Shown: piece by piece, positions 35,439-44,715 of the stretch
Numbering within the stretch: position 1 is the stretch's first letter
Layout: each line of letters starts with the position of its first letter
Origin: Streptosporangium nondiastaticum
GTDB taxonomy: Bacteria > Actinomycetota > Actinomycetes > Streptomycetales > Streptomycetaceae
Assembly (NCBI RefSeq): GCF_003011965.1
Contig: NZ_PXWG01000008.1
Location: forward strand, 1-64,000
Direction: 5' to 3'
DNA: 64,000 nt
Position numbers and translations under genes: made by a program
Notes under the pieces: generated by a model
The model's database searches: none
The model's input: the letters and a program-made list of their open reading frames with translations, nothing else
What the model was told of the DNA's origin: nothing

Positions 35439-35583
35439 CGGCCCTCCTCCACCTGCTCGCACACTCTTCGCCATCGCTCACCGTGAACTGAGCGAGTGTC
35501 CGCGATGATCGGGGGCGCGGGGCGGCCGGACCTGCCACCCACCCTCAGGATTCACCCGATGGGACGCAGAGGTCCATATGCGT

Positions 35584-35631
35584 ACGGACCGGCCGGACCA
35601 CCCGGATAGGGGGTGGTCCGAACCGGTCCGT
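35584..35631 (-). terminator. Long nested hairpin downstream of dxs
   Basis: Outer arms ACGGACCGG (35584-35592) and CCGGTCCGT (35623-35631) enclose inner arms GGACCACCC (35595-35603) and GGGTGGTCC (35611-35619). It lies about 100 bases past the dxs stop. The rest of the gap up to 35729 consists of degenerate short repeats (about GAAGGGCGAGGC and AGTCGCGCGC units) and shows no gene. Confidence 0.7.
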
Positions 35632-35729
35632 GGAGACGGTCGGAGGGGCGAGGCCCTCGGAAGGGCGAGGCGCTCGGAAGGGCAAGGCCCTAGTCGCACG
35701 CTCGCGCGCAGCCCTGGTCGCGCGCAGTC

Positions 35730-37697
35730 CTAGTCGCGCGCGGGCTCCGCAGCGGCCTCGGAGGTCGCCCCGGCGGGCTCGGCAGCCTCGGCGGCCTCGG
35801 GCGCGTCCTCGAGCCGCCCGTCGATCTTGGCGACGAGCCCCGTCACCTGACGGGCGATGTCCGGCGCGGTCAGCCCGATCTCGGCCATGACCTCCTTGCG
35901 GGAGGCGTGGTCGAGGAACCGCGGCGGGATGCCGAAGTCGCGCAGCGGCAGGTCGACGCCCGCGTCGCGCAGCGCCTGGGCGACGGCGGAACCGACACCA
36001 CCCACGCGGCTGTTGTCCTCGACGGTGACGACGACGCGGTGCTCGGCGGCGAGGCCGGGCAGGGCGGCGTCGACCGGCTTGACCCAGCGCGGGTCGACGA
36101 CCGTAGCGGAGATGCCCTGCTTGTCGAGCAGGTCGGCGATCTCCAGGCACATCGGGGCGAGCGCGCCGACGGAGACGATGAGGACGTCGGGGCGCTCGAC
36201 GCCCTCCGCGGGCTTCCGGAGCACGTCCATGCCGCCGACGCGGCCGACGGCCTCGACCGCCGGGCCGACGGTGCCCTTGGAGTAGCGCACGACGGTCGGC
36301 GCGTCCTTGACCTCGACGGCCTCGCGGAGCTGCGCGCGGACCTGGTCGGCGTCGCGCGGGGCGGCGATCCGCAGGCCCGGCACGACCTGCAGGATCGACA
36401 TGTCCCACATGCCGTTGTGCGAGGCGCCGTCGTCACCGGTGACGCCGGCCCGGTCGAGGACGAACGTCACGCCGCACTTGTGCAGGGCCACGTCCATCAG
36501 CACCTGGTCGAAGGCGCGGTTCAGGAAGGTGGCGTACACGGCGAAGACCGGGTGGAGACCGCCGGTGGCCAGGCCGGCCGCGGAGGTGGCCGCGTGCTGC
36601 TCGGCGATGCCGACGTCGTAGACGCGCTCGGGGAAGGCCTTCGCGAACTTGCCGAGGCCGACCGGCTGCATCATGGCCGCCGTGATGGCGACGATGTCCT
36701 CGCGCTCCTGGCCGAGCTTGACCATCTCGTCGGCGAAGACGGAGGTCCAGCTGGCGCCGCCGGAGGCGACGGGCAGGCCGGTGTCGGGGTGGATGGCGCC
36801 GATGCCGTGGAAGCGGTCCGCCTCGTTCTGCTCGGCGTGCTTGTAGCCGCGGCCCTTCTGGGTGAGGCAGTGCACGAGGACGGGGCCGCCGAAGCGCTTG
36901 GCGCGCTGCAGGGCGGACTCCAGAGCCTCGATGTCGTGGCCGTCGATCGGGCCGACGTACTTCAGGCCCAGGTCCTCGAACATGCCCTGCGGGGCGATGA
37001 AGTCCTTCAGGCCCTTCTTCGCGCCGTGCAGCGTCTCGTACAGCGGCTTGCCGACGACCGGGGTGCGCTCCAGCAGGTCCTTGCCGCGGGCCAGGAAGCG
37101 CTCGTAGCCGTCCGTGGTGCGCAGGGTGGCGAGGTGGTTGGCGAGGCCGCCGATGGTGGGCTCGTAGGAGCGCTCGTTGTCGTTGACGACGATGACGAGC
37201 GGGCGGTCCTTGGCGACGGCGATGTTGTTCAGCGCCTCCCAGGCCATGCCGCCGGTGAGCGCGCCGTCACCGATCACGGCGACGACGTGGTCCTTGCGGC
37301 CGAGGACCTGGTTGGCCTTGGCGAGGCCGTCGGCCCAGCCCAGCACGGTGGAGGCGTGGCTGTTCTCGATCACGTCGTGCGCGGACTCGGCGCGCGACGG
37401 GTAGCCGGAGAGGCCTTCCTTGGCGCGCAGCTTCGAGAAGTCCTGGCGGCCGGTGAGCAGCTTGTGGACGTACGCCTGGTGCCCGGTGTCGAAGAGGATC
37501 TTGTCCTTGGGCGAGTCGAAGACCCGGTGCATGGCGATGGTCAGCTCGACCACGCCCAGGTTGGGCCCGAGGTGCCCGCCGGTCTTGGAGACGGCGTCGA
37601 CGAGGAAGGTGCGGATCTCGGCGGCGAGCCGGTCGAGCTGCTCCGGGCTGAGCCGGTCCAGGTCGCGCGGTTCCCTGATGCGGGTCAGCAGGGCCAC
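35730..37697 (-). CDS. dxs: 1-deoxy-D-xylulose-5-phosphate synthase
   Basis: Thiamine-diphosphate enzyme that condenses pyruvate with glyceraldehyde-3-phosphate, the first step of the MEP isoprenoid pathway. 655 residues. The TPP motif is [16 protein letters not shown]; other family blocks are [28 protein letters not shown], the transketolase pyrimidine domain with [15 protein letters not shown] and the C-terminal transketolase domain ending [14 protein letters not shown]. The last ~25 residues are a low-complexity Ala/Glu tail not found in most Dxs proteins. GTG 37697 has GAGGAGG upstream. Its leader holds three 9-base repeats of GAGGTTCTT type (about 37750-37780). Confidence 0.96.
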   Translation of the reverse strand: MALLTRIREPRDLDRLSPEQLDRLAAEIRTFLVDAVSKTGGHLGPNLGVVELTIAMHRVFDSPKDKILFDTGHQAYVHKLLTGRQDFSKLRAKEGLSGYPSRAESAHDVIENSHASTVLGWADGLAKANQVLGRKDHVVAVIGDGALTGGMAWEALNNIAVAKDRPLVIVVNDNERSYEPTIGGLANHLATLRTTDGYERFLARGKDLLERTPVVGKPLYETLHGAKKGLKDFIAPQGMFEDLGLKYVGPIDGHDIEALESALQRAKRFGGPVLVHCLTQKGRGYKHAEQNEADRFHGIGAIHPDTGLPVASGGASWTSVFADEMVKLGQEREDIVAITAAMMQPVGLGKFAKAFPERVYDVGIAEQHAATSAAGLATGGLHPVFAVYATFLNRAFDQVLMDVALHKCGVTFVLDRAGVTGDDGASHNGMWDMSILQVVPGLRIAAPRDADQVRAQLREAVEVKDAPTVVRYSKGTVGPAVEAVGRVGGMDVLRKPAEGVERPDVLIVSVGALAPMCLEIADLLDKQGISATVVDPRWVKPVDAALPGLAAEHRVVVTVEDNSRVGGVGSAVAQALRDAGVDLPLRDFGIPPRFLDHASRKEVMAEIGLTAPDIARQVTGLVAKIDGRLEDAPEAAEAAEPAGATSEAAAEPARD

Positions 37698-37972
37698 CCG
37701 TGCCTCCTCTTCGTCGAGCTGTCGGCTTGTAGAAACATGTAGAAGCCTTGAAGAACCGCAAGAACCTCAAGAACCTCTAGATCCGTCGAGTCTAATGTTC
37801 CGCTCGGCGTGGCGATGAACGGGTGATGCGACCCGAGTCACCCGACCGGACGCACGAGCGAGGGAGGGCGTGGCAAAACGCCCTATAGGGCACGGTCCGG
37901 GCGGGGAGGACGGCCGTACGGCTGGATGGCGGGGGGGGAGCCCGCGGCCACGTACGGCTCGCGCGCCCTCCC

Positions 37973-38030
37973 GGGGCCCCGCCACGCCCCGATAAGGGGC
38001 GCGGGGAACTGCGCGACCAGCCACCACGGA
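37973..38030. repeat. Dispersed Streptomyces intergenic repeat (GGGGCGCGGGGAACTGCGCG type)
   Basis: The core at 37996-38025 begins with GGGGCGCGGGGAACTGCGCG and continues with GACCAGCC. From memory this element occurs many times between genes in Streptomyces genomes. A small stem (CGCCCC 37985-37990 with GGGGCG 37996-38001) precedes it. Its function is unknown. Confidence 0.55.
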
Positions 38031-38096
38031 CCGGCAGCCGACGACGTACGGGCGTACCCCGTACACATACGGGCACACCCCGTACACAAAGGCGCC

Positions 38097-38129
38097 GCCG
38101 TCCGCCGCCCAAGGCGGGCGACGGACGGC
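38097..38129 (-). terminator. Probable terminator of the xylFGH operon
   Basis: Outer arms GCCGTCCG (38097-38104) and CGGACGGC (38122-38129) enclose CCGCC (38105-38109) with GGCGG (38113-38117). It lies about 35 bases past the xylH stop. Confidence 0.5.
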
Positions 38130-38165
38130 GACTACGCACCGTGGGCAGAGCGCCCCCCGCAGGGG

Positions 38166-39491
38166 CTACGCGCGCCCCGCCGTTTTCTGCGTCCGCCGCG
38201 ACACGGAGTCGATCACAACCGCAGCCAGCAGCACCGCGCCAGTGATCATGTACTGGACCGCCGAGGCGATGCCCAGCAGCGCCATGCCCGACGCGATCGA
38301 CTGGATGACCAGCACGCCCAGCAGCGCGGACCACGTCTTGCCGCGCCCGCCGAAGAGGCTGGTGCCGCCGATGACGGCCGCGGCGATCGCGTTCATCAGG
38401 AGGCTGCCGGCCCCGGAGGACTGGTTCGCGGCGTTGATCTGCGAGGCCAGGAACATGCCGCCGACGGCCGCCATCGTCCCGGAGAGGGCGAAGACGGAGA
38501 TCCGGACGGCCGCGACGTTGATGCCGGCGCGGCGGGCCGCCTCGACGCTGCCGCCGAGGGCGAAGACCTTCCGGCCGTACGCGGTGCGGCGCAGCACGAG
38601 GTCCAGCGCCACGACGACCCCGAGGAAGATCACGACGGCGAGCGGCAGGCCCTTGTACTGGTTGAACAGCCACGCCACCACGTACGCGGGCACGGCCAGT
38701 GCCACCGTGCGCAGCACGATCTCGCTGAGCGGCCGGCTGGGCACGCCCGCGGCCTCGCGGCGCCTGCTGTCGCGGAAGGACACCAGGAAGAACGCGGCCA
38801 CGGCGACGGTCGCCAGCCCGTACGCGGCGGAGATGTCGGTGAAGTAGTGGTTGGTGAGGCCTGCGACGAGCCCGGAGTCGTCGAGGTTGATCGTGCCGTT
38901 GGAGCCGAGGACCTGCAGCATCAGGCCGTTCCAGCCCAGCAGGCCCGCCAGGGTGACGACGAACGCGGGCACGCCGATCCGGGCGAAGAAGAAGCCGTGC
39001 AGGGCGCCGATGACGGTGCCGGAGAGGATCGCCAGGACGAGCGCGAGCCACTCCGCCATGCCGTGGTTGATGTTGAGTACGGCGAAGACGGCGGCCGCGA
39101 GGCCGCTGACCGAGCCCACGGACAGGTCGATCTCGCCGAGGATCAGCACGAAGACGATGCCGACCGCGATGAGGCCGGTGCCGGCGGCGGTGACGAAGAG
39201 GTTGCTGAGGTTCTCCGCACCGAGGAACGCCGAGTCCCGGAGCTGGAAGACCAGGGCGATGACGATCAGGCCGACGACGACGGGGAGGGACCCGAGCTCG
39301 CCGCTGCGCAGCTTGCGGAGGAATTCGCTCCAGTAGCCGGCGAAGCCTTCCTCGCGGACGAGGAGGCGGGGGTCGACGGCGGGGAGTGCGTCGTGGGCGG
39401 GGGCCTGGCCGTTGGGACCATTGGAACCGTTGGGACCATTGGAACCGCTGGTGGCCGGCTCGGTGGACGACGTGGGCAGCTCGGTACTCAT
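38166..39491 (-). CDS. xylH: Sugar ABC transporter permease (xylose type)
   Basis: A 441-residue permease of the BPD-transp-2 (RbsC/XylH) class with about 12 helices. The family signature LILGEIDLSVGSVSGLAAAVFAVL is present, as are GALHGFFFARIGVPAFVVTLAG and the C-terminal NAIAAAVIGGTSLFGGRGKTW. It forms the membrane channel for a pentose taken up with XylF and XylG. The N-terminal ~40 residues are low complexity, encoded in part by an 18-base tandem repeat at 39412-39447 (GSNGPN units). The start overlaps the xylG stop (ATGA). Sugar identity as xylose is based on gene order with rok7B7, as in S. coelicolor. Confidence 0.9.
   Translation of the reverse strand: MSTELPTSSTEPATSGSNGPNGSNGPNGQAPAHDALPAVDPRLLVREEGFAGYWSEFLRKLRSGELGSLPVVVGLIVIALVFQLRDSAFLGAENLSNLFVTAAGTGLIAVGIVFVLILGEIDLSVGSVSGLAAAVFAVLNINHGMAEWLALVLAILSGTVIGALHGFFFARIGVPAFVVTLAGLLGWNGLMLQVLGSNGTINLDDSGLVAGLTNHYFTDISAAYGLATVAVAAFFLVSFRDSRRREAAGVPSRPLSEIVLRTVALAVPAYVVAWLFNQYKGLPLAVVIFLGVVVALDLVLRRTAYGRKVFALGGSVEAARRAGINVAAVRISVFALSGTMAAVGGMFLASQINAANQSSGAGSLLMNAIAAAVIGGTSLFGGRGKTWSALLGVLVIQSIASGMALLGIASAVQYMITGAVLLAAVVIDSVSRRTQKTAGRA
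39412..39447. repeat. 18-bp tandem repeat in xylH
   Basis: Two perfect copies of an 18-base unit (TTGGGACCATTGGAACCG on the plus strand) encode repeated GSNGPN near the N-terminus. Confidence 0.85.
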
Positions 39492-40462
39492 GCGCCCGCC
39501 TCCTTCTCGGGCTTGTCGGCCTGGACGGCCTGGACGGCCTTGTCGGCTTCGTCGGCCTCGGCAGGCTCGGCGGCCTGGGTGGTCGGAGCCTCCTTGATGG
39601 CACCAGCGGCACCGGCGGCCTCCGTGGCCCCCGCCCCCGCCCCCGCCCCCGCCGCCTCCGCGGAGCGGGCCCGCCGCCGGGTGACAGCGTTGTCGGTGGC
39701 ACCGGTGATGGCGGAAATGATCTCTTCCTGGGAGGTGGAGGCCACCTCGAACGTCCCGTTGTTCCGCCCGAGGCGGAGCACGGCGACGCGGTCGGCGACG
39801 GCCTTCACGTCGGCCATGTTGTGGCTGATGAGGATGACGCCGAGGCCGCGCTCGCGCAGCCGTTCGACCAGGTCCAGGACCTGCGCGGTCTGCTCGACGC
39901 CGAGCGCCGCGGTCGGCTCGTCCAGGATGACGATCTTGGGCTCGCCGAGCAGCGAGCGGGCGATGGCGACGGTCTGCCGCTGCCCGCCGGAGAGCGAGGC
40001 GATGGGGATCCGGACGCTGGGGATCCGGATGGACAGGGTGGAGAGCAGTTCCCGGGCGCGGCGCTCCATCTCGACCTCGTCGAGCACCCCGGCGCGGACG
40101 ATCTCGCGGCCGAGGAAGAGGTTGCCGACGACGTCGAGGTTGTCGCAGAGCGCGAGGTCCTGGTAGACGGTCGCGATGCCGAGCTCCTGGGCGGCGTGCG
40201 GCCGGTCGACGGTGACCGGCTTCCCCTCCCACTCGATGACTCCGTCGTCGGCGGGGCCGACGCCGGCGATGGTCTTGACCAGGGTGGACTTGCCGGCGCC
40301 GTTGTCGCCGACGAGGGCGACGACCTCACCGGGGTGGATCTCCAGATCGACGTCGGTGAGCGCCTGGACGGCACCGAAGCGCTTGGAGATCCCTCGGAGG
40401 GCGAGAACGGGGACGGTGGTCTCGGTGGCGGTGTCTGCGGCGGTGTCTGTGGTGGCAGGCAT
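39488..40462 (-). CDS. xylG: Sugar ABC transporter ATP-binding protein (xylose type, single domain)
   Basis: A 324-residue ATPase with one nucleotide-binding domain: Walker A GDNGAGKST, signature LSGGQRQ, Walker B VILDEPTAAL and H-loop ISHNMAD. The usual XylG/RbsA proteins have two fused ATPase domains (~500 residues); the single-domain form, as in Streptomyces XylG, must work as a homodimer. ATG 40462 lies 11 bases after xylF. The C-terminal ~65 residues are a low-complexity Ala/Glu/Lys tail (GAGAGAGATEAAG, then EADEADKAVQAVQAD) from short repeats. The stop overlaps xylH. Confidence 0.9.
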   Translation of the reverse strand: MPATTDTAADTATETTVPVLALRGISKRFGAVQALTDVDLEIHPGEVVALVGDNGAGKSTLVKTIAGVGPADDGVIEWEGKPVTVDRPHAAQELGIATVYQDLALCDNLDVVGNLFLGREIVRAGVLDEVEMERRARELLSTLSIRIPSVRIPIASLSGGQRQTVAIARSLLGEPKIVILDEPTAALGVEQTAQVLDLVERLRERGLGVILISHNMADVKAVADRVAVLRLGRNNGTFEVASTSQEEIISAITGATDNAVTRRRARSAEAAGAGAGAGATEAAGAAGAIKEAPTTQAAEPAEADEADKAVQAVQADKPEKEAGA

Positions 40463-40473
40463 CTGGGGAATCC

Positions 40474-41580
40474 CTACTTGATTCCGGCGGAGTCGCACTG
40501 AGCCTTGTACTTCTCGGTGCAGATCTCGTCGCGGTTGAAGAAGCCTTCCTGACCGACGTACTTCGCGATGTCGCCCTTGGTGAGCGCGAAGGGGGTGACG
40601 ATGATGGAGGGAATCTTCTTCTGCGTCCCGCTGTCGACGGCCGACTTGGCGATTCCGTCGAGCGCCTTCCCCTTGGCGAGCGCGACAGCCATCTCGGCAG
40701 CGGCATCGGCCTCGGGCTTGTAAGGCTTGTAGACACTCATGAACTGCTCGTCGGAAAGGATCCGCTGGACGGCGGAGAGCTCGGCGTCCTGGCCGGTGAC
40801 GGGCGGGAGCTTGTCGAATCCGGCGCTCTTGAGGGCCGTGATGATGCCGCCGGCCATACCGTCATTGGCGGAGTAGACACCGACGATGTTGTCCTTGCCC
40901 AGCGAGGAGATCGCGCCCTTCATGTTCTCGTTGGCGTTCTCCGGCTTCCACTCCTTGGTGTCGTACTCCTTCCCGATCTTGACCTTGCCGTCGAGGACGG
41001 AGTGAGCGCCGTCCTTGTACATCTTGGCGTTCGGGTCGGTGACGGAGCCGTTCATCATGACGATCTGGCCCTTGGAGGCGTTGTCACCGAGCTCCTTGAG
41101 CAGCGACTCGCCCTGGATCTTGCCGACGCGCTCGTTGTCGACGGAGGTGTACGCCTTGACCGGGCCCTCGGCCAGCCGGTCGTACGCGACGACGGGAATT
41201 CCCTTGTCGGTCGCCTTCTTCACCGAAGAAGCTATCGACTTCGCGTCCACCGAGTCGACGATCAGCGCGTCGACCTTCTTGGTGATCATCGTGTCGACCT
41301 GCTGCTGCTGGACGGAGGCGTCCTGCTTGGCGTTCTCGTAAAGGACGACGGTGTCCGTGCCCGCCAATTCCTTGATCTTCTTCTCGATCAGCGGCTTGTC
41401 GAAGCGCTCGTAACGCGCGGTCTGGTTCTCCGGAAGGAGGAGCCCGATGGTGAGGGACCCCTTCCCTTCCTTCTTGGTGTCCCCGCCGCCCGCTTCCTTG
41501 GCCTTACCGCAGGCGCCCAGTCCGGCGGCCATCGAAACAGCGGCCACGGCCACGGCTGCACGACGCAGATGCGTGTTCAT
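40474..41580 (-). CDS. xylF: Sugar-binding lipoprotein of an ABC transporter (xylose type)
   Basis: A 368-residue periplasmic-binding protein of the D-xylose type. The N-terminus is a lipoprotein signal with lipobox LGAC. The mature protein has IGLLLPENQTARYERFDKP, DALIVDSVDAKSI, VVAYDRLAEG and VTGQDAELSAVQRI, all family features. It catches the sugar outside the membrane and hands it to XylH. First gene of the operon; a nested palindrome lies about 90-120 bases upstream and may bind the ROK regulator encoded just beyond. From memory the S. coelicolor equivalent is SCO6009. Confidence 0.92.
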   Translation of the reverse strand: MNTHLRRAAVAVAAVSMAAGLGACGKAKEAGGGDTKKEGKGSLTIGLLLPENQTARYERFDKPLIEKKIKELAGTDTVVLYENAKQDASVQQQQVDTMITKKVDALIVDSVDAKSIASSVKKATDKGIPVVAYDRLAEGPVKAYTSVDNERVGKIQGESLLKELGDNASKGQIVMMNGSVTDPNAKMYKDGAHSVLDGKVKIGKEYDTKEWKPENANENMKGAISSLGKDNIVGVYSANDGMAGGIITALKSAGFDKLPPVTGQDAELSAVQRILSDEQFMSVYKPYKPEADAAAEMAVALAKGKALDGIAKSAVDSGTQKKIPSIIVTPFALTKGDIAKYVGQEGFFNRDEICTEKYKAQCDSAGIK

Positions 41581-41671
41581 TGCAGAAACCTCCCTGACAT
41601 GGCCGCGTCGTTGCGACCGAGGTGGCGGAAAGTCAACTCGGCCGCCCGAGCACCGTCAAGAAGTAAATCCC

Positions 41672-41700
41672 TAACGAGACGGCAACGATGCCATTCGTTA
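41672..41700. promoter_or_regulatory. Nested palindrome upstream of xylF, candidate ROK operator
   Basis: TAACGA (41672-41677) and TCGTTA (41695-41700) enclose GGCA-ACGA-TGCC (41681-41692). The symmetric pattern lies between xylF and the end of the rok gene, about 92-120 bases before the xylF start, suited to binding of a dimeric repressor. Confidence 0.45.
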
Positions 41701-41783
41701 TCTACATGAACTCAAGGGAGGAGTCAGGGCCAAAAGCGGGACGTGCCGGGACGGGTCGGGGCACGCCCGGCCGTCGCCGGCGC

Positions 41784-42989
41784 TCAGGCGGACAGCGACG
41801 CCCCGACCGGAGCATGCCCATCGAGGAGCGTGGAATCACCCATCTCGCTCAGCACGAGCGCGAGGGCGCCGAGCACCTCGGCCCGGCCGCCGAGCGCACC
41901 GGGGACGACCTCCAACTGCCGGGCGGCGCTGGGGATCGCGTACCGCGAGACGGACTCACGGATGGGCGCGAGCACGAGCTCACCGGAGGGAGCGAGATCC
42001 CCACCCAGCACGACCCGCCGCGGATTGAGCAGGTTGCACAGGTTGGCCACACCACTACCAATATGCCGCCCGACGTCCGAAATCACCCGTCGGCAGCCGG
42101 GGTCCCCCTCGCGCGCGAGCTGGACCATACGGGCGACGGTGAGATCGGACCCATGGGCCGAATGGAGCAGAGGAAGGACATACCGGGCAGCCGTAAAGGT
42201 CTCAAGACACCCGCGGTTACCGCACCGGCAAACAGGCCCGGACTCATCGAGCGTAATATGCCCGATTTCCCCCGCTGTGCCGCCGGGCCCCCGGTAGATC
42301 TGCCCGTTGATGACGAGTCCGGCCCCGACACCGCTGGCGACCTTGATGTACGCAAGGTCAGCGGCCCCTCGCCCGGCGCCCCACACGAGCTCACCGAGGG
42401 CGCCGAGGTTCGCATCGTTGTCCACGTGCACGGGCACGCTCAGCCTGGCGGCCAGCTCATCCCGCGGATTGGTCCCGGCCCACCCCGGCAGGATGGCGGT
42501 GGACCCGAGCGTTCCGGTCTCCACGTCAATCGGCCCCGGCACGCCGAGCCCCACACCGATGATCTTCCCGGGATCGATCCCGGCATCGTCGATCAGCCGC
42601 CTGACCAGCTGCTCGGCCCGATCGAGCCCCTGCGCGGCGGAAGCGTCCACATCGAGCGGCTCGGCGTCTTCGGCAAGCACGCGCTGAGCAAGATTCCCGA
42701 CGGCGACGCGCAGGTGGGTGTGCCCGAAGTCCACCCCGACCACAACGCCGGCATCCCCGGACAGCGACACGCTCCGCGCCCGCCGCCCCCCGGAGGAGGT
42801 GGGCGTGACCTCGACGGTCCCGCCCTCCTTCAGCTCCCGCACGATGTTGGAGACGGTGGCGGCGGAGAGGCCGGTAGTCCGGGCGATCTCGGCCTGTGTG
42901 AGCGACCCGGCCGTCCGCACGGCCCGCACGACCCGCTCAAGGTTGGCCCGGTGCAGCGACGACTGCGACCCCGGAGTCTCCACGCCCAT
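41784..42989 (-). CDS. rok7B7: ROK-family transcriptional regulator (Rok7B7-like)
   Basis: A 401-residue regulator. Residues ~15-75 form a MarR-like winged helix (LTQAEIARTTGLSAATVSNIVREL). The rest is the ROK sugar-kinase-like fold with GVDFGHTHLRVAVG, VGLGVPGPID, VDNDANLGALGE, the ROK signature around VASGVGAGLVINGQIYRG and the zinc motif CRCGNRGCLE. Adjacent to xylFGH in the same direction, as in S. coelicolor where Rok7B7 (SCO6008, from memory) controls xylose transport and affects development and antibiotic production. ATG 42989 has GGGAGTGG upstream. Whether it still phosphorylates sugars is unknown. Confidence 0.92.
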   Translation of the reverse strand: MGVETPGSQSSLHRANLERVVRAVRTAGSLTQAEIARTTGLSAATVSNIVRELKEGGTVEVTPTSSGGRRARSVSLSGDAGVVVGVDFGHTHLRVAVGNLAQRVLAEDAEPLDVDASAAQGLDRAEQLVRRLIDDAGIDPGKIIGVGLGVPGPIDVETGTLGSTAILPGWAGTNPRDELAARLSVPVHVDNDANLGALGELVWGAGRGAADLAYIKVASGVGAGLVINGQIYRGPGGTAGEIGHITLDESGPVCRCGNRGCLETFTAARYVLPLLHSAHGSDLTVARMVQLAREGDPGCRRVISDVGRHIGSGVANLCNLLNPRRVVLGGDLAPSGELVLAPIRESVSRYAIPSAARQLEVVPGALGGRAEVLGALALVLSEMGDSTLLDGHAPVGASLSA

Positions 42990-43454
42990 CCACTCCCGCC
43001 TAGCCGGGCCACGGCACGCCGGCCGTCCCCGTACCGGACCACAGCTCTGGAGCCCGGCATCCATACAACACATGAACTCTAAGCTGAGCCGTCCCGCGGT
43101 TCCCCCGTCAAGGCCTTGAGCCACATCGAGGCCTCCATGGTATGGAAGGCCTCCTGCGGAGGAGCGGGGAAAGGGGCGCCTCGACGGCAGGAACCGTGTG
43201 CGTGCAGCCTGCGGCGGCAAAAGGCAAGATCACCCTTGTCGGCCCCATGGCCGGGAATGGCCGGGATCGGCGCGAACATGATCTACAGGGGCGGTTCGCG
43301 CAACCGGTGAAAGGATGCGTCCTGCCCGTCGGCGGTCCGTGCGGGTCAGCCCCTCGAAGGGGCCCGCGCAGGCCGCATTAAGAGAAGTATCGAAGAAGAG
43401 AAGTATCGAAGCCCCGCCAGTCGCCGGCAGGGCTTCGGGTGACTTCACCAGCCT
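42990..43454. other. Intergenic region upstream of rok7B7
   Basis: No convincing gene. It contains an imperfect inverted repeat around AGGCCT at 43128-43153, two copies of AGAGAAGTATCGAAG at 43381-43395 and 43397-43411, and a terminator of the ALF-repeat gene. Confidence 0.6.
43407..43437 (-). terminator. Terminator of the ALF-repeat gene
   Basis: CGAAGCCCCGCC (43407-43418) pairs with GGCAGGGCTTCG (43426-43437) with one mismatch. On the minus strand a pyrimidine-rich tract with TTCTCTTCTTC follows. Confidence 0.7.
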
Positions 43455-44216
43455 CTACTTCCCGGCCTTCTTGTCCTTCTCACGCGCCTCGAACTGGCCG
43501 GTCGCGAGGAAGGCGATCCGATCCTGCTGAGTGCCCATCATGGCCTTCCTCCCCGCATCGTGTATCGCGGGGCCTCCCTCACTGATGATCCGCGAGATGA
43601 GAATCGAGATGTCATCTTCCTGAGCGTCGTACTGACCCGACGTCAGGAAGTTGATCCGATCCTGCGGAGTACCCTTCATGGCCGCCTTGCCGGCTTCCCT
43701 CACCCCGCGCCCCCCGGCATTGATGATCTGCGAGATCAGAACCTGGTTGTCGTCATCCCTGGCCTCGAACTGACCGGTCTCCAGGAAAGCCACCCGATCT
43801 TCCGGAGTGCCCTTCAAGGCCGCCTTGGCCGCGTCTTTCACCCCACGCCCCCCGGCGTAGTAAAGGATCCGCGAGATCAGAACCTGATTGTCCGCATCCC
43901 GAGCCTCGAACTGACCGGTCTCCAGGAACTTCCTCATGTCGGCGGCGGCACCGCCGAGCGCCGCCTTGCCTGCGTCCTTCACACCAGGGCCCCCGGTGTT
44001 GATGATGCGCTGGATCTCGTTCCGGTCCTTCTCCGCCTGCTGATCCTTGTCGGCAGACCCTTCGCCCTGCTGTCCGGCGGACTTCGCCGCCGAGATCTGG
44101 GCCGCCCGCGCCGACGAATCCGCTGCGGCGCCGTCCGCCAGGGACGGCGAGGCAAGCAGGAGGGCCGGAGTAATGGCGGCCACGGCGACCACCGCGGCCA
44201 TGCGAGACAACTTCAA
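43455..44216 (-). CDS. Secreted protein with short ALF repeats
   Basis: About 253 residues. A signal peptide (KLSRMAAVVAVAAITPALLLASPSLADG) is followed by a charged linker and four to five repeats of ~37 residues, each with the pattern (I/L)ISRI, AGGRGVKDAAKAALKGTPEDR, FLETGQFEARD. This is the short ALF repeat (all-helical, motif R-x-x-F-L-x-x-G), common in secreted actinobacterial proteins and sometimes fused to toxins or enzymes. No enzymatic domain is present here. The TTG at 44216 gives the best signal peptide, with a GGGG ribosome site eight bases before it; a GTG at 44228 is an alternative. Function unknown, perhaps surface adhesion. Confidence 0.78.
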   Translation of the reverse strand: MKLSRMAAVVAVAAITPALLLASPSLADGAAADSSARAAQISAAKSAGQQGEGSADKDQQAEKDRNEIQRIINTGGPGVKDAGKAALGGAAADMRKFLETGQFEARDADNQVLISRILYYAGGRGVKDAAKAALKGTPEDRVAFLETGQFEARDDDNQVLISQIINAGGRGVREAGKAAMKGTPQDRINFLTSGQYDAQEDDISILISRIISEGGPAIHDAGRKAMMGTQQDRIAFLATGQFEAREKDKKAGK

Positions 44217-44586
44217 GACAATCCCCACCCCTTCACAGCAACTGTCATCTCTGCGTCGGCCAACCATAGGGAGACGAAGGTGTTTTGCTCCACTCATTAG
44301 ACCCGCGGCCCGGCGCCCACCGAAATGCCTGCAAGAAGAGGGTCCGGACCCGCCACGGCAACCATCACGCAACAGGCCGACAGGACAGCGCGGACCGCAT
44401 CAATCCAGCCAGAAGACAGGAGAAGTCGTGCACATGACACGCCATCAGGTGCTCTGCATTCACGCACCTCGGGAGGCCCGCACCCCGATTCAGACTGTAT
44501 GGTATGTTCACTCGTATCGCCTGTCACCGCAGCACCACCACTCGTAGCTACTGCGGCAGAGAAAACCTTGGAAGGATTCCTAGGTG
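44217..44586. other. Intergenic region, nothing clear
   Basis: Moderate-GC stretch between the ALF gene and a possible small ORF. Short reading frames here overlap each other without coding bias. No hairpin or operator stands out. Confidence 0.5.
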
Positions 44587-44715
44587 ATGTCACGTGCGCG
44601 CAAACTCCTGCTCGCAGGAGCCATCGCCGGGGAATTGCCTTTCACGAGGCCGGCAGGCGCGCTCTGCCGCCGGACTGCCGGGCTTCCCGGTGAACCACTG
44701 CCCTGGCCGCCCTGA
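44587..44715 (+). CDS. Possible small secreted peptide or truncated gene start
   Basis: A 42-codon ORF with GGAAGGA at about 44569-44576, 8-10 bases before its ATG. The first residues MSRARKLLLAGAIAG look like the start of a Streptomyces signal peptide, but the rest (ELPFTRPAGALCRR to PLPWPP) does not continue as one. This may be a real tiny peptide or the surviving 5' end of a lost secreted-protein gene. No relative is recognised. Confidence 0.3.
   Translation: MSRARKLLLAGAIAGELPFTRPAGALCRRTAGLPGEPLPWPP

Larger units (their letters stand above)
37698..38165. other. Intergenic region between dxs and xylH
   Basis: No gene is visible. It holds the dxs leader with 9-base repeats near 37750-37780, a repetitive element at about 37973-38030, two imperfect copies of a GTACACA-ACGGGC-type motif near 38040-38090 and the probable xylH terminator. 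Confidence 0.6.

Noticed and set aside
43128..43153. Inverted AGGCCT repeat considered as an IS end
   Set aside because: No transposase, no second end and no target duplication nearby.
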